A stretch of 17,131 nucleotides of DNA, from assembly GCA_910583695.1 (NCBI GenBank), contig CAJTZL010000054.1, positions 1 through 17,131 of the forward strand, in the 5' to 3' direction. This DNA comes from an uncultured Oscillibacter sp. (GTDB lineage Bacteria > Bacillota > Clostridia > Oscillospirales > Oscillospiraceae). Made by a program: the position numbers and the translations under genes. Below the pieces are notes generated by a model, which made no database searches, was not told the DNA's origin, and worked only from the letters and a program-made list of their open reading frames with translations. Positions 1 to 5,982 of this stretch are shown here, piece by piece. Numbering within the stretch: the stretch's first letter is position 1; every line of letters starts with the position of its first letter.

Positions 1-1462
1 CCAGCAGCTGGTTGGCGGAGCCGAACAGCGCCCAGATCTTCTCATAGCCGTTCAGGCCCAGCACCACGCCCAGCACCACAGTGATGCCGGTGGACACATA
101 CATGTTGGATAGGACCTTCTTGTAGCCGGTGACGTTCTCCGGGGTTTCGCCCTTGCTGGAATCCAGCCAGAACTCCTGGAACATGAACCGGGCCAGACGG
201 GTGGCGGTGTCCAGGGAGGTCAGGCAGAAGGCGGAGTAGGTCAGCACCAGCAGAGTGTACAGGATGCTGTAGGTGCCGGGGATGGAGTCGTCGATCATGT
301 GGGCAAGGCCGCCGCCGAAGATGGCGGTGGCGCCGGTCAGGGCGGAGTCGGGGTTGGCGGCGTTCCAGCTGTAGGCATAGGCCACGGCGCAGAGGGTCAG
401 GATGGCCAGGACGCACTCCAGGAGCATGCCGCCGTAGGCGATGGGCTTCGCGTCGCTTTCCTTGTCCAGCTGCTTGGAGGTGGTGCCGGAGGAAACCAGT
501 GAGTGGAAGCCCGAAATGGCGCCGCAGGCGATGGTGGTGAAGAGCACGGGGAAGATGGGGTTGCCCGCGCCGGTGTCGGGGTTCGTCACCACAAAGGTGT
601 TGACCGTGGCCATGCTCCCCATGTCGGGGCGGGCCAGAACCACGGCCACAACGGCCAGGGCCAGCATGGCGTACAGCAGGAAGGAGCTCAGGTAGTCACG
701 GGGCTGGAGCAGAATCCACACGGGGGTGACGGAGGCGATGGCGATGTAAATGCCGCAGATCCACATCCAGGCGTCCTTGCTCAGGTAGATGGGGTGGAAG
801 TTCATTCCGATGGCGATGATCACCACGATGGCCACGACTCCCACCACGCTGGCCACGCTCATGGGGGCGTTCCGGCGGTACACCAGGAAGCCGAAGACAA
901 TGGCGATGGCGATGAACAGCAGGGAGACCATGGCTACCCGGGCGTTGGCCTGGGAGGCCGCGTAGTCCACCGCGCCGCTTTCCGTGAAGGTGGCGCCGAA
1001 GGTGCCGGCCACGATGGAGGCGAAGGCCGCCACCACCAGGATCAGGGTCAGGTAGGCAAAGATCAGGAACAGCATCTTGGCCCGCTTGCTCATGTTGGTG
1101 GAAATGATTTCGCCGATGGATTTGCCGTCGTGGCGGACGGAGGCGAACAGGGCGCCGAAGTCATGGACGCCGCCGAAGAAGATGCCGCCGATCAGAATCC
1201 AAAGGGTGCAGGCCAGCCAGCCGAAGGGGGCCGCGCCGATGGGGCCGGTGATGGGGCCCGCGCCGGCGATGGACGAGAAGTGGTGGCCCATCAGGATGGG
1301 GGCCTTGGCGGGAACATAGTCGATGCCGTCCTCCAGGGCGTGGGCCGGGGTGGGCTTGTCAAGCTCGCCGACGCCCCACTGCTTGCACAGCCAGCGGCCA
1401 TAGAGCACATAGCCGGCCACCAGCACGGCGACGCTGATGATGAGAAGTACTAATCCGTTCAT
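1..1462 (-). CDS. cstA: CstA-family carbon starvation / pyruvate-peptide transporter (3' end cut off)
   Basis: Integral membrane transporter of the CstA/BtsT family. Members are known as pyruvate or peptide importers that are induced when preferred carbon is short. The reverse strand reads without interruption from ATG 1462 to the window edge, about 487 residues, so the C-terminus is missing. The protein is almost entirely hydrophobic helices. It carries family-typical stretches near the N-terminus: GHHFSSIAGAGPITGPI (about residues 59-75), IFFGGVHDFGA (about 94-104) and a following charged loop ending in KSIGEI. An AGGGAG-type ribosome binding site lies about 9 bases before the ATG. The gene follows the small unknown gene by 56 bases, with a stem-loop in the gap, so they are probably co-transcribed. 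The family is secure; the substrate (pyruvate or peptides) cannot be read from sequence. Confidence 0.93.
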   Translation of the reverse strand, partial: MNGLVLLIISVAVLVAGYVLYGRWLCKQWGVGELDKPTPAHALEDGIDYVPAKAPILMGHHFSSIAGAGPITGPIGAAPFGWLACTLWILIGGIFFGGVHDFGALFASVRHDGKSIGEIISTNMSKRAKMLFLIFAYLTLILVVAAFASIVAGTFGATFTESGAVDYAASQANARVAMVSLLFIAIAIVFGFLVYRRNAPMSVASVVGVVAIVVIIAIGMNFHPIYLSKDAWMWICGIYIAIASVTPVWILLQPRDYLSSFLLYAMLALAVVAVVLARPDMGSMATVNTFVVTNPDTGAGNPIFPVLFTTIACGAISGFHSLVSSGTTSKQLDKESDAKPIAYGGMLLECVLAILTLCAVAYAYSWNAANPDSALTGATAIFGGGLAHMIDDSIPGTYSILYTLLVLTYSAFCLTSLDTATRLARFMFQEFWLDSSKGETPENVTGYKKVLSNMYVSTGITVVLGVVLGLNGYEKIWALFGSANQLL

Positions 1463-1497
1463 GAAAACACTCTCCCTCTTTCATGATGTTTGGGGTT

Positions 1498-1515
1498 GGA
1501 GGCGCTGCCGCCTCC
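1498..1515 (-). other. intercistronic stem-loop between unknown gene and cstA
   Basis: A perfect 7-bp inverted repeat (GGAGGCG / CGCCTCC, 4-base loop) starts four bases beyond the stop codon of the upstream gene and ends 35 bases before the cstA ATG. No T-run follows on the minus strand, so it does not look like a full terminator. It could stabilise or partly uncouple the two cistrons (inference). Confidence 0.5.
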
Positions 1516-1518
1516 GGG

Positions 1519-2034
1519 TCATTTGGAGCCGAAATTCGCCTCCAGGGTCCTGCGGGCTCCCCTCCCGGCTGGATTGGAGAGGAACGTCCGGGTGGAACAT
1601 TCCATTGCGGCAATGTGATACTCCATCCAGCCATGGAGTGCCAGCCTGTAGTTCTTGTGGAAGCGGGTCTTTTTCAGGACCTTCTTCGCCTCCGGGTCGA
1701 TGGTCTGCGCCAGCACCACCAGGGTGACGAAGGAGCTCATGTGCTCCTTGTGGGGCTTTATGGCGGCGAGACCCGCCTTCAGCGTCCGCTCCGTCAGGGC
1801 GCGGGCCCCTTCGGCGTCCAGATGCTCCGCCACGTGGAAGTAGGTGTAGTCGTGCTGCTCCGTGGCGTAGAACTGCTTATCCCGGCGGACCAGGTAGTGC
1901 TCATCCCGGAGGAAGTAGTGGGCCATGGCGGGGAAGGAGCCGCCCTCCTCCGTCTCCACGTCCCGGGTGAGGTCGTAGTTGTGGGAATAGGCGCTGAGCA
2001 GCTTTTCAAAGCACTCCTGGGGGCTTCTCTCCAT
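1519..2034 (-). CDS. conserved small protein of unknown function, partner of cstA
   Basis: A 171-residue soluble protein with no signal peptide or membrane segment. It is rich in aromatic and charged residues (HYFLRDEHYLVRRDKQFYA, residues 39-57; HDYTYFHVAEHLD, 61-73) and has a C-terminal FHKNYRLALHGWMEYH block (125-140). From memory it resembles an uncharacterised Firmicutes family (possibly the one labelled DUF8052) whose members share a KNY...G..E C-terminal pattern, but I cannot confirm this. I chose ATG 2034 because GGAGG sits 5 bases upstream outside any strong helix. A second in-frame ATG at 2067 would add 11 residues; it also has GGAGG, but that site lies inside a hairpin. The gene is first in a unit with cstA, so a role in transporter regulation or starvation physiology is possible (inference only). 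Confidence 0.8.
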   Translation of the reverse strand: MERSPQECFEKLLSAYSHNYDLTRDVETEEGGSFPAMAHYFLRDEHYLVRRDKQFYATEQHDYTYFHVAEHLDAEGARALTERTLKAGLAAIKPHKEHMSSFVTLVVLAQTIDPEAKKVLKKTRFHKNYRLALHGWMEYHIAAMECSTRTFLSNPAGRGARRTLEANFGSK

Positions 2035-2064
2035 ACGGTCCTCCGCTTCGTTTCCATTCGGGCC

Positions 2065-2087
2065 CATCGTTTCCTCCGGAAACGATG
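2065..2087 (-). promoter_or_regulatory. leader hairpin enclosing a ribosome binding site and alternative ATG
   Basis: CATCGTTTCC and GGAAACGATG form a perfect 10-bp stem around a 3-base loop. On the minus-strand transcript the 3' arm contains the GGAGG and the ATG at 2067, so this upstream start would be masked when the stem forms. The start at 2034 stays outside. The element lies in the predicted 5' leader of the unknown gene/cstA unit. Confidence 0.6.
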
Positions 2088-2088
2088 C

Positions 2089-2108
2089 CGAAGGGGGCGC
2101 CCCCTTCG
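2089..2108 (-). repeat. perfect 20-bp palindrome in the cstA-operon leader
   Basis: CGAAGGGGGC is followed at once by its own reverse complement, making a 20-base perfect palindrome between the predicted transcription start (about 2136) and the first start codon. In RNA it would form a GC-rich hairpin directly before the second leader hairpin. It could be a protein-binding site, an RNA stabiliser or a copy of a dispersed palindromic repeat; the window alone does not decide this. Confidence 0.55.
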
Positions 2109-2142
2109 TGGGAGTCCTGAAAGAACCCCAGCTTGCGAACGC

Positions 2143-2171
2143 ATTATACACCCTCCCCAGCCATTTGTTAA
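2143..2171 (-). promoter_or_regulatory. sigma-A-type promoter of the unknown gene/cstA operon
   Basis: On the minus strand TTAACA (-35, 2166-2171) and a perfect TATAAT (-10, 2143-2148) are separated by exactly 17 bases. Transcription would start near 2136, giving a leader of about 100 bases that holds both palindromes. The AT-rich stretch just upstream carries the candidate operator at 2188-2200. Confidence 0.75.
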
Positions 2172-2187
2172 GAGGGTTTGAACAAAT

Positions 2188-2200
2188 TTGTGTACAATTT
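2188..2200. promoter_or_regulatory. candidate GntR (FadR-type) operator upstream of the cstA-operon promoter
   Basis: TTGTGTACAATTT contains the imperfect dyad TTGT-GT-ACAA, which fits the GT...AC core of known FadR-subfamily operators (general form TNGTNNNACNA, here with one base less in the centre). Twelve of 13 bases recur at 3198-3210 in the Vor leader, on the far side of the gntR gene. It lies about 17 bp upstream of the -35 box. Binding by the neighbouring regulator is inferred. Confidence 0.4.
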
Positions 2201-2211
2201 GTGAATAGCAC

Positions 2212-2348
2212 CCGGTCAATTGTGGGTTTTGCCGGGGAGAATTGGAAAAACTCGGAATCACAAGCGTCAAAACCGACAAATTCTATCTGTCTTATTTGTA
2301 TCTTTTGACGGACGGTTTGGCGAACTTGTCCCCTCCTGGAAGACAGGC
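2212..2348. other. intergenic stretch between gntR and the cstA-operon promoter region
   Basis: AT-richer than its surroundings and without a convincing gene. A weak inverted repeat (about 2321-2343, stem near 9 pairs with one mismatch and wobble pairs) follows the gntR stop but has no T-run, so I do not call a terminator. Read-through from gntR into the cstA unit is possible. Confidence 0.4.
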
Positions 2349-3029
2349 TCAGTCCTGGAGGGTGTTGATCAGATGCTTCATGTGGATGCTCATGGCGCAG
2401 CGGGCCCCCTCCTCGTCCCGCTTGAGCAGGAAGTCCAGAATGGTCCGGTTGTCCCCCAGGGCGATGTCCTGCATCCGCTGGCGGCTGGGGGATATCTGCA
2501 AAATCTCATCCACGGCGCTGTTGATGATGGGGTAGAGCCGCCGCATATACTCGTTGTGGGAGGCCTTGATGATGGCCCAGTGAAACTCCTGGTCCGCCAG
2601 GGGCCAGTTTCCCCCCTCGGCGGCGATGCGCTCCACCCGCTCCGCCTTCTTCCGAATCTGCTCCAGCTCCTCGTCGCCGGCCCGCCGGCAGGCCAGGGCC
2701 ACGGTGGCGGGCTCGAAGATCAGCCGCATCTCGAAGAGGTCCTTGGCCCGGACCCGGGACCGGACCCCCGCCAGGGCCGTCAGGTCCATCCCCGGGGCGG
2801 GGAGGCTCTCCGCCACGAAGGTGCCCTTTCCCCGGCGGATGTCCAGCACCCCCTGGGCCACCAGAAAGGAGATGGCCTCCCGCAGGGTGGTGCGGCTGAC
2901 CCCCATGGCCCCGCTGAGCTCGTTTTCGTTGGGCAGCTTGCTGCCGGGGGGATACCGCCGCTCCTCCACAATCCATTCATAGAGCCGGTCCGCCGTCTGC
3001 TCGGACAGCTTGGCGCGTTTGCCTTCCAT
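2349..3029 (-). CDS. GntR-family transcriptional regulator, FadR/FCD subfamily
   Basis: A 226-residue DNA-binding repressor/activator. Residues about 8-74 form the winged helix-turn-helix (LPNENELSGAMGVSRTTLREA, then the wing GVLDIRRGKGTFV). Residues about 95-220 form the all-helical FCD ligand domain. FCD domains usually bind a metal through one Asp and three His. Here D146 and H150 (DQEFH) and H216 are present, but the expected third ligand is Asn 194 in GDNRTIL. The ATG at 3029 has GGAGG seven bases upstream. It is divergent from the Vor operon and lies directly upstream of the cstA unit, which suggests control of 2-oxo acid uptake and oxidation (inference). The effector is unknown; FCD regulators typically sense small carboxylic acids. 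Confidence 0.92.
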   Translation of the reverse strand: MEGKRAKLSEQTADRLYEWIVEERRYPPGSKLPNENELSGAMGVSRTTLREAISFLVAQGVLDIRRGKGTFVAESLPAPGMDLTALAGVRSRVRAKDLFEMRLIFEPATVALACRRAGDEELEQIRKKAERVERIAAEGGNWPLADQEFHWAIIKASHNEYMRRLYPIINSAVDEILQISPSRQRMQDIALGDNRTILDFLLKRDEEGARCAMSIHMKHLINTLQD

Positions 3030-3089
3030 TGACGTTCCTCCATCCTCCGGCGGACCCGCCGGGCGCTTGTTTGTTTCGTCCCAATTTTA

Positions 3090-3128
3090 TGGTAAGAGTA
3101 CTATACCGCTTTTTGCCGGAAAAAACAA
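3090..3128 (-). promoter_or_regulatory. promoter of the FadR-type gntR gene
   Basis: On the minus strand TTGTTT (3123-3128) and TATAGT (3100-3105) are 17 bases apart. The -10 region is embedded in a dyad, GGTA...TACC with 9 bases between the arms (3091-3107), which could be an autoregulatory operator. The -35 box lies only 8 bp from that of the divergent Vor promoter. Confidence 0.55.
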
Positions 3129-3136
3129 GAAGTCTC

Positions 3137-3165
3137 TTGACAGCCCCTGCGATTTAGTATAAAAT
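3137..3165 (+). promoter_or_regulatory. promoter of the ATPase-Vor operon
   Basis: A perfect TTGACA (3137-3142) is followed after 17 bases by TAAAAT (3160-3165). The predicted start is near 3172. The dyad ATAC-AAC-GTAT (3172-3182) sits at the predicted start site and a second candidate operator lies at 3198-3210, both well placed to block transcription. Confidence 0.7.
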
Positions 3166-3197
3166 GACATCATACAACGTATTTTGAAACAGACAAC

Positions 3198-3210
3198 TTG
3201 TGTACGATTT
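3198..3210. promoter_or_regulatory. candidate GntR operator in the Vor leader
   Basis: TTGTGTACGATTT differs by one base from the element at 2188-2200. It lies about 26 bp downstream of the predicted transcription start and just before the ribosome binding site. A roadblock or downstream-operator role for the adjacent GntR protein is inferred. Confidence 0.4.
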
Positions 3211-3229
3211 CCTGGAAGGAGTGGTCCTC

Positions 3230-3904
3230 TTGACCGTCCTGGAGCGCTTCCCCCACCGGCTGACCCTTGTCACCGGGCACTACGGCACGGGGAAGACCGA
3301 GTTTTCCGTGAATCTGGCCCTGGCCCTGGCGGGGGAGGGGGAGCGGGCCGCCCTGGCGGACCTGGACATTGTAAACCCCTATTTCCGCAGCCGGGAGCGC
3401 CGGGAGCTGCTGGAGGGGGCGGGCGTCCGGCTCATTGCCGCCGCCCAGGCCCTGGCCGACGCGGACGTGCCCGCCCTCCCGGCGGAGCTCCACGCCCTGC
3501 TGGAGAACCGGGCAATCCGGGGCGTGCTGGATATCGGGGGGGACCCCTCCGGGGCCCGGGTGCTGGCCCGCTACCGGCCCAGAATTTTAAAAGAGGACCA
3601 CCAGCTTCTCTACGTCGTCAACGCCAGCCGCCCGGAGGTCCGTACGGCGGAGCAGTCGGCAGCGTGCCTCCGGGCCATCGAGGCCGTGACGGGCCTGCGG
3701 TGCACGGGGCTGGTGAACAACACCCACCTCTGCGGCGAAACCTCCCCGGAGACGGTCCGGGAGGGCGCAGCTCTGGCGGAGGAGGTCTCCCGGCTGACGG
3801 GCGTCCCGGTCGTCTGCCACGCGGCGGAGGCCCGCTTCCGGGACCGCCTCCGGGACCTGGACCCCTTCCCGCTGGAGCTTCGGATGAAAAAACCCTGGGA
3901 ATAA
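3230..3904 (+). CDS. MinD/ParA-like P-loop ATPase leading the Vor operon
   Basis: A 224-residue cytosolic P-loop ATPase. The Walker A motif GHYGTGKT is at residues 16-23, ADLDIVNPYF at 43-52 corresponds to the Walker A'/switch I region of SIMIBI ATPases, and LDIGGD (100-105) is the switch II/Walker B region. There is no CxxC, so it is not a typical Mrp/NBP35 iron-sulfur carrier. I chose TTG 3230 because AAGGAG lies 10 bases upstream and the protein then begins right before the first strand of the fold. An in-frame GTG at 3200 would add ten residues but falls inside the operator candidate. The gene is first in the operon, 39 bases before the ferredoxin subunit. Such ATPases recur beside 2-oxoacid oxidoreductases in Clostridia as I recall, with no assigned role; maturation or gating of the enzyme is possible. 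Confidence 0.8.
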   Translation: MTVLERFPHRLTLVTGHYGTGKTEFSVNLALALAGEGERAALADLDIVNPYFRSRERRELLEGAGVRLIAAAQALADADVPALPAELHALLENRAIRGVLDIGGDPSGARVLARYRPRILKEDHQLLYVVNASRPEVRTAEQSAACLRAIEAVTGLRCTGLVNNTHLCGETSPETVREGAALAEEVSRLTGVPVVCHAAEARFRDRLRDLDPFPLELRMKKPWE

Positions 3905-3906
3905 AC

Positions 3907-3923
3907 CGATATCGCAGATATCG
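3907..3923 (+). other. small hairpin between the ATPase and ferredoxin genes
   Basis: A perfect 7-bp inverted repeat CGATATC / GATATCG with a 3-base centre begins just after the ATPase stop codon and ends shortly before the AAAGGAG of the next gene. No T-run follows. It could be an mRNA processing or stability element that sets different expression for the ATPase and the enzyme subunits. Confidence 0.45.
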
Positions 3924-3943
3924 AGGAAAGGAGATTTTGCACC

Positions 3944-4153
3944 ATGGCAATCCACCTCACCTTCCGCCAGGACCGCTGCAAGGGCTGCGGGCTCTGCGTC
4001 ACCGCCTGCCCCAAGCACATCCTGGCCCTGGAGGGCGGCACCAACGTGAAGGGCTACCACCCGGCGGCCTGTACGGACGAGGCCGCCTGCATCGGCTGCG
4101 CCAGCTGCGCAAAAATGTGCCCCGATTCCATCATCACCATCGAAAAGGACTGA
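3944..4153 (+). CDS. vorC: 2-oxoacid:ferredoxin oxidoreductase delta subunit (2[4Fe-4S] ferredoxin type)
   Basis: A 69-residue ferredoxin-like electron-transfer subunit. Two CxxCxxCxxxCP cluster motifs are intact: C12/C15/C18/C22 and C49/C52/C55/C59, each set ligating one [4Fe-4S] cluster. It passes electrons from the thiamine diphosphate subunit to free ferredoxin. ATG 3944 has AAAGGAG about ten bases upstream. It sits 15 bases before the alpha-subunit gene, and the order delta-alpha-beta-gamma is typical of four-subunit Vor/Kor enzymes. The gene letter follows one common naming scheme, which is not uniform between organisms. Confidence 0.9.
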   Translation: MAIHLTFRQDRCKGCGLCVTACPKHILALEGGTNVKGYHPAACTDEAACIGCASCAKMCPDSIITIEKD

Positions 4154-4168
4154 AAGGAGCCGCGTCCC

Positions 4169-5236
4169 ATGAAACGAGAAATCTGGAAGGGCAGCGAGGC
4201 CATCGCTGAGGCCGCCATCCGGGCGGGCTGCCGCTGCTTCTTCGGCTATCCCATCACCCCCCAGAATGAGATCCCCGAGTACATGTCCCTCCACATGCCC
4301 CAGTCCGGCGGCGTCTTTGTCCAGGCCGAGTCGGAGCTGGCCGCCGTCAACATGGTCTACGGCGCGGCGGCCTCCGGCGTGCGGGCCATGACCTCCTCCT
4401 CCTCTCCCGGCGTCAGCCTGAAGCAGGAGGGCATCAGCTATCTGGCGGCCTGCCAGCTGCCCGCCGTCATCGTCAACGTCATGCGGGGCGGCCCGGGCCT
4501 GGGGTCCATCCAGCCTGCCCAGGGGGACTATTTCCAGGCCACCCGGGGCGGCGGCAACGGGGATTACCGCACCGTGGTCCTGGCCCCCGCCAACATTCAG
4601 GAGGCGGTGGACCTGACCCAGGAGGCCTTTGACATCGCCGACCAGTACCGCAACCCTGTGGTGCTGCTGGCGGACGGCCTCATCGGCCAGATGATGGAGC
4701 CCATCGTCTGGAAGGAGCGCACCCCCCGGCAGCTCCCGGAGAAAACCTGGGCCGCCTGCGGCCGGGGAGACCGGGACCATAACAACTTCATCACCTCCCT
4801 GCTCATCGACGCCCCCTCCTGCGAGGCCCACAATCTGGTCCTGGCCAGGAAGACGGCGGAGATGGAGAAAAACGAGTGCCGCTGGGAGGAAATCCTCCTG
4901 GACGACGCGGAGGTGATCTTCGTGGCCTACGGCACCCCCTCCCGTGTGGCCCAGACCGCGGCGGAGAACCTGCGCAGGCAGGGCGTCAAGGCCGGCGTCT
5001 TCCGGCCCGTCACCCTGTGGCCCTTCCCCTATGCCCGGCTGAAGGAGATTGCCTCCCGGGAAACCGCAAGGGTCTTCCTGGACGTGGAGATGAGCCTGGG
5101 CCAGATGCTGGACGACGTGAATCTGGCCGTGGCGGAGCGGAAGCCCGTGCGGTTCTACGGCCGCTGCGGCGGCGCCATCCCCCACGTGTCCGAGGTGGAG
5201 CAGGCGGCCCTGGAGGCCTGGAAGGAGGTCAAGTGA
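4169..5236 (+). CDS. vorB: 2-oxoacid:ferredoxin oxidoreductase alpha subunit, probably 2-oxoisovalerate type
   Basis: A 355-residue subunit carrying the pyrimidine-binding side of the thiamine diphosphate site. The N-terminus has the family signature GCRCFFGYPITPQNEIPEYM (residues 20-39), followed by ESELAAVNMVYGAA and TSSSSPGVSLKQEGISY, then domain II after about residue 240 (IFVAYGTPSRVAQTA). These blocks match proteins annotated as the VorB subunit of 3-methyl-2-oxobutanoate:ferredoxin oxidoreductase, and less well the 2-oxoglutarate (Kor) type, which is my basis for substrate choice. The enzyme converts a branched 2-oxo acid plus CoA to acyl-CoA, CO2 and reduced ferredoxin. AAAGGAG lies 9 bases before the ATG. 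Its TGA is one base from the beta-subunit ATG. Confidence 0.9.
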   Translation: MKREIWKGSEAIAEAAIRAGCRCFFGYPITPQNEIPEYMSLHMPQSGGVFVQAESELAAVNMVYGAAASGVRAMTSSSSPGVSLKQEGISYLAACQLPAVIVNVMRGGPGLGSIQPAQGDYFQATRGGGNGDYRTVVLAPANIQEAVDLTQEAFDIADQYRNPVVLLADGLIGQMMEPIVWKERTPRQLPEKTWAACGRGDRDHNNFITSLLIDAPSCEAHNLVLARKTAEMEKNECRWEEILLDDAEVIFVAYGTPSRVAQTAAENLRRQGVKAGVFRPVTLWPFPYARLKEIASRETARVFLDVEMSLGQMLDDVNLAVAERKPVRFYGRCGGAIPHVSEVEQAALEAWKEVK

Positions 5237-5237
5237 C

Positions 5238-5981
5238 ATGACGACGATTTACCGGAAGACCAAGGGCCTCCAGGATACGGAGCTCCACTACTGCCCCGGC
5301 TGCGCCCACGGCATCGTACATAAGCTCATCGGCGAGATTCTGGAGGAGATGGACGCCCTGGGGACGGCCGTGGGCATCTGCCCCGTAGGCTGCGCCGTCT
5401 TCGCGGGGAACTACTTCTCCTTCGACACCATCGAGGCCGCCCACGGCCGGGCCCCGGCTGTGGCCACGGCGGTGAAGCGCACCCATCCGGACCAGCCCGT
5501 TTTCACCTACCAGGGGGACGGGGACCTGGCCTCCATCGGCGCGGCGGAGATTGTCCACGCCGCCATGCGGGGGGAGAAATTCACCACCATCTTCATCAAC
5601 AACGCCATCTACGGCATGACGGGAGGCCAGATGGCCCCCACCACCCTCATTGGCCAGAAGGCCACCACCGCCCCCCTGGGCCGCACCAAAGAGCAGGCGG
5701 GCATGCCCATCCGGGTTGCGGAGATGCTCTCCACCCTGGACGGCTGCGTCTACGCGGAGCGGGTCTGCGTCACGGACATTCCCCACCTGAACAAGGCGAA
5801 AAAGGCCCTGAAGAAGGCCTTCCAGCGGCAGATGGCCGGAGACGGCTTCACCTTCGTCGAGGTGCTGGCGGCCTGTCCCACCAACTGGGGCATGGAGATT
5901 GACGAGGCCAACCAATGGCTCATGGAACATATGGCGGCGTACTACCCCCTGGGCGTCATCAAGGATACGGAGGCGACGTGA
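5238..5981 (+). CDS. vorA: 2-oxoacid:ferredoxin oxidoreductase beta subunit (thiamine diphosphate binding)
   Basis: A 247-residue catalytic subunit. The thiamine diphosphate/Mg motif runs from GDGDLASIG (93-101) to NNAIYGMTGGQ (121-131). The cysteines CPGC (19-22) and those in CPVGC (48-52) supply ligands for the proximal [4Fe-4S] cluster, as in other members. Length is normal for beta subunits of four-subunit enzymes. The start follows the alpha stop as TGA-C-ATG, and its own stop runs into the gamma gene as TGA-T-ATG. This indicates translational coupling and equal stoichiometry. Confidence 0.93.
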   Translation: MTTIYRKTKGLQDTELHYCPGCAHGIVHKLIGEILEEMDALGTAVGICPVGCAVFAGNYFSFDTIEAAHGRAPAVATAVKRTHPDQPVFTYQGDGDLASIGAAEIVHAAMRGEKFTTIFINNAIYGMTGGQMAPTTLIGQKATTAPLGRTKEQAGMPIRVAEMLSTLDGCVYAERVCVTDIPHLNKAKKALKKAFQRQMAGDGFTFVEVLAACPTNWGMEIDEANQWLMEHMAAYYPLGVIKDTEAT

Positions 5982-5982
5982 T

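Noticed and set aside
503..1453. Open frame on the plus strand across the cstA region
   Set aside because: The reverse strand encodes an uninterrupted CstA-family protein there; the plus-strand product is a His/Gly-rich shadow.
3905..3923. Terminator between the ATPase gene and the Vor genes
   Set aside because: The stem is short (7 bp, about half AT) and no T-run follows, so transcription should continue into the Vor genes.
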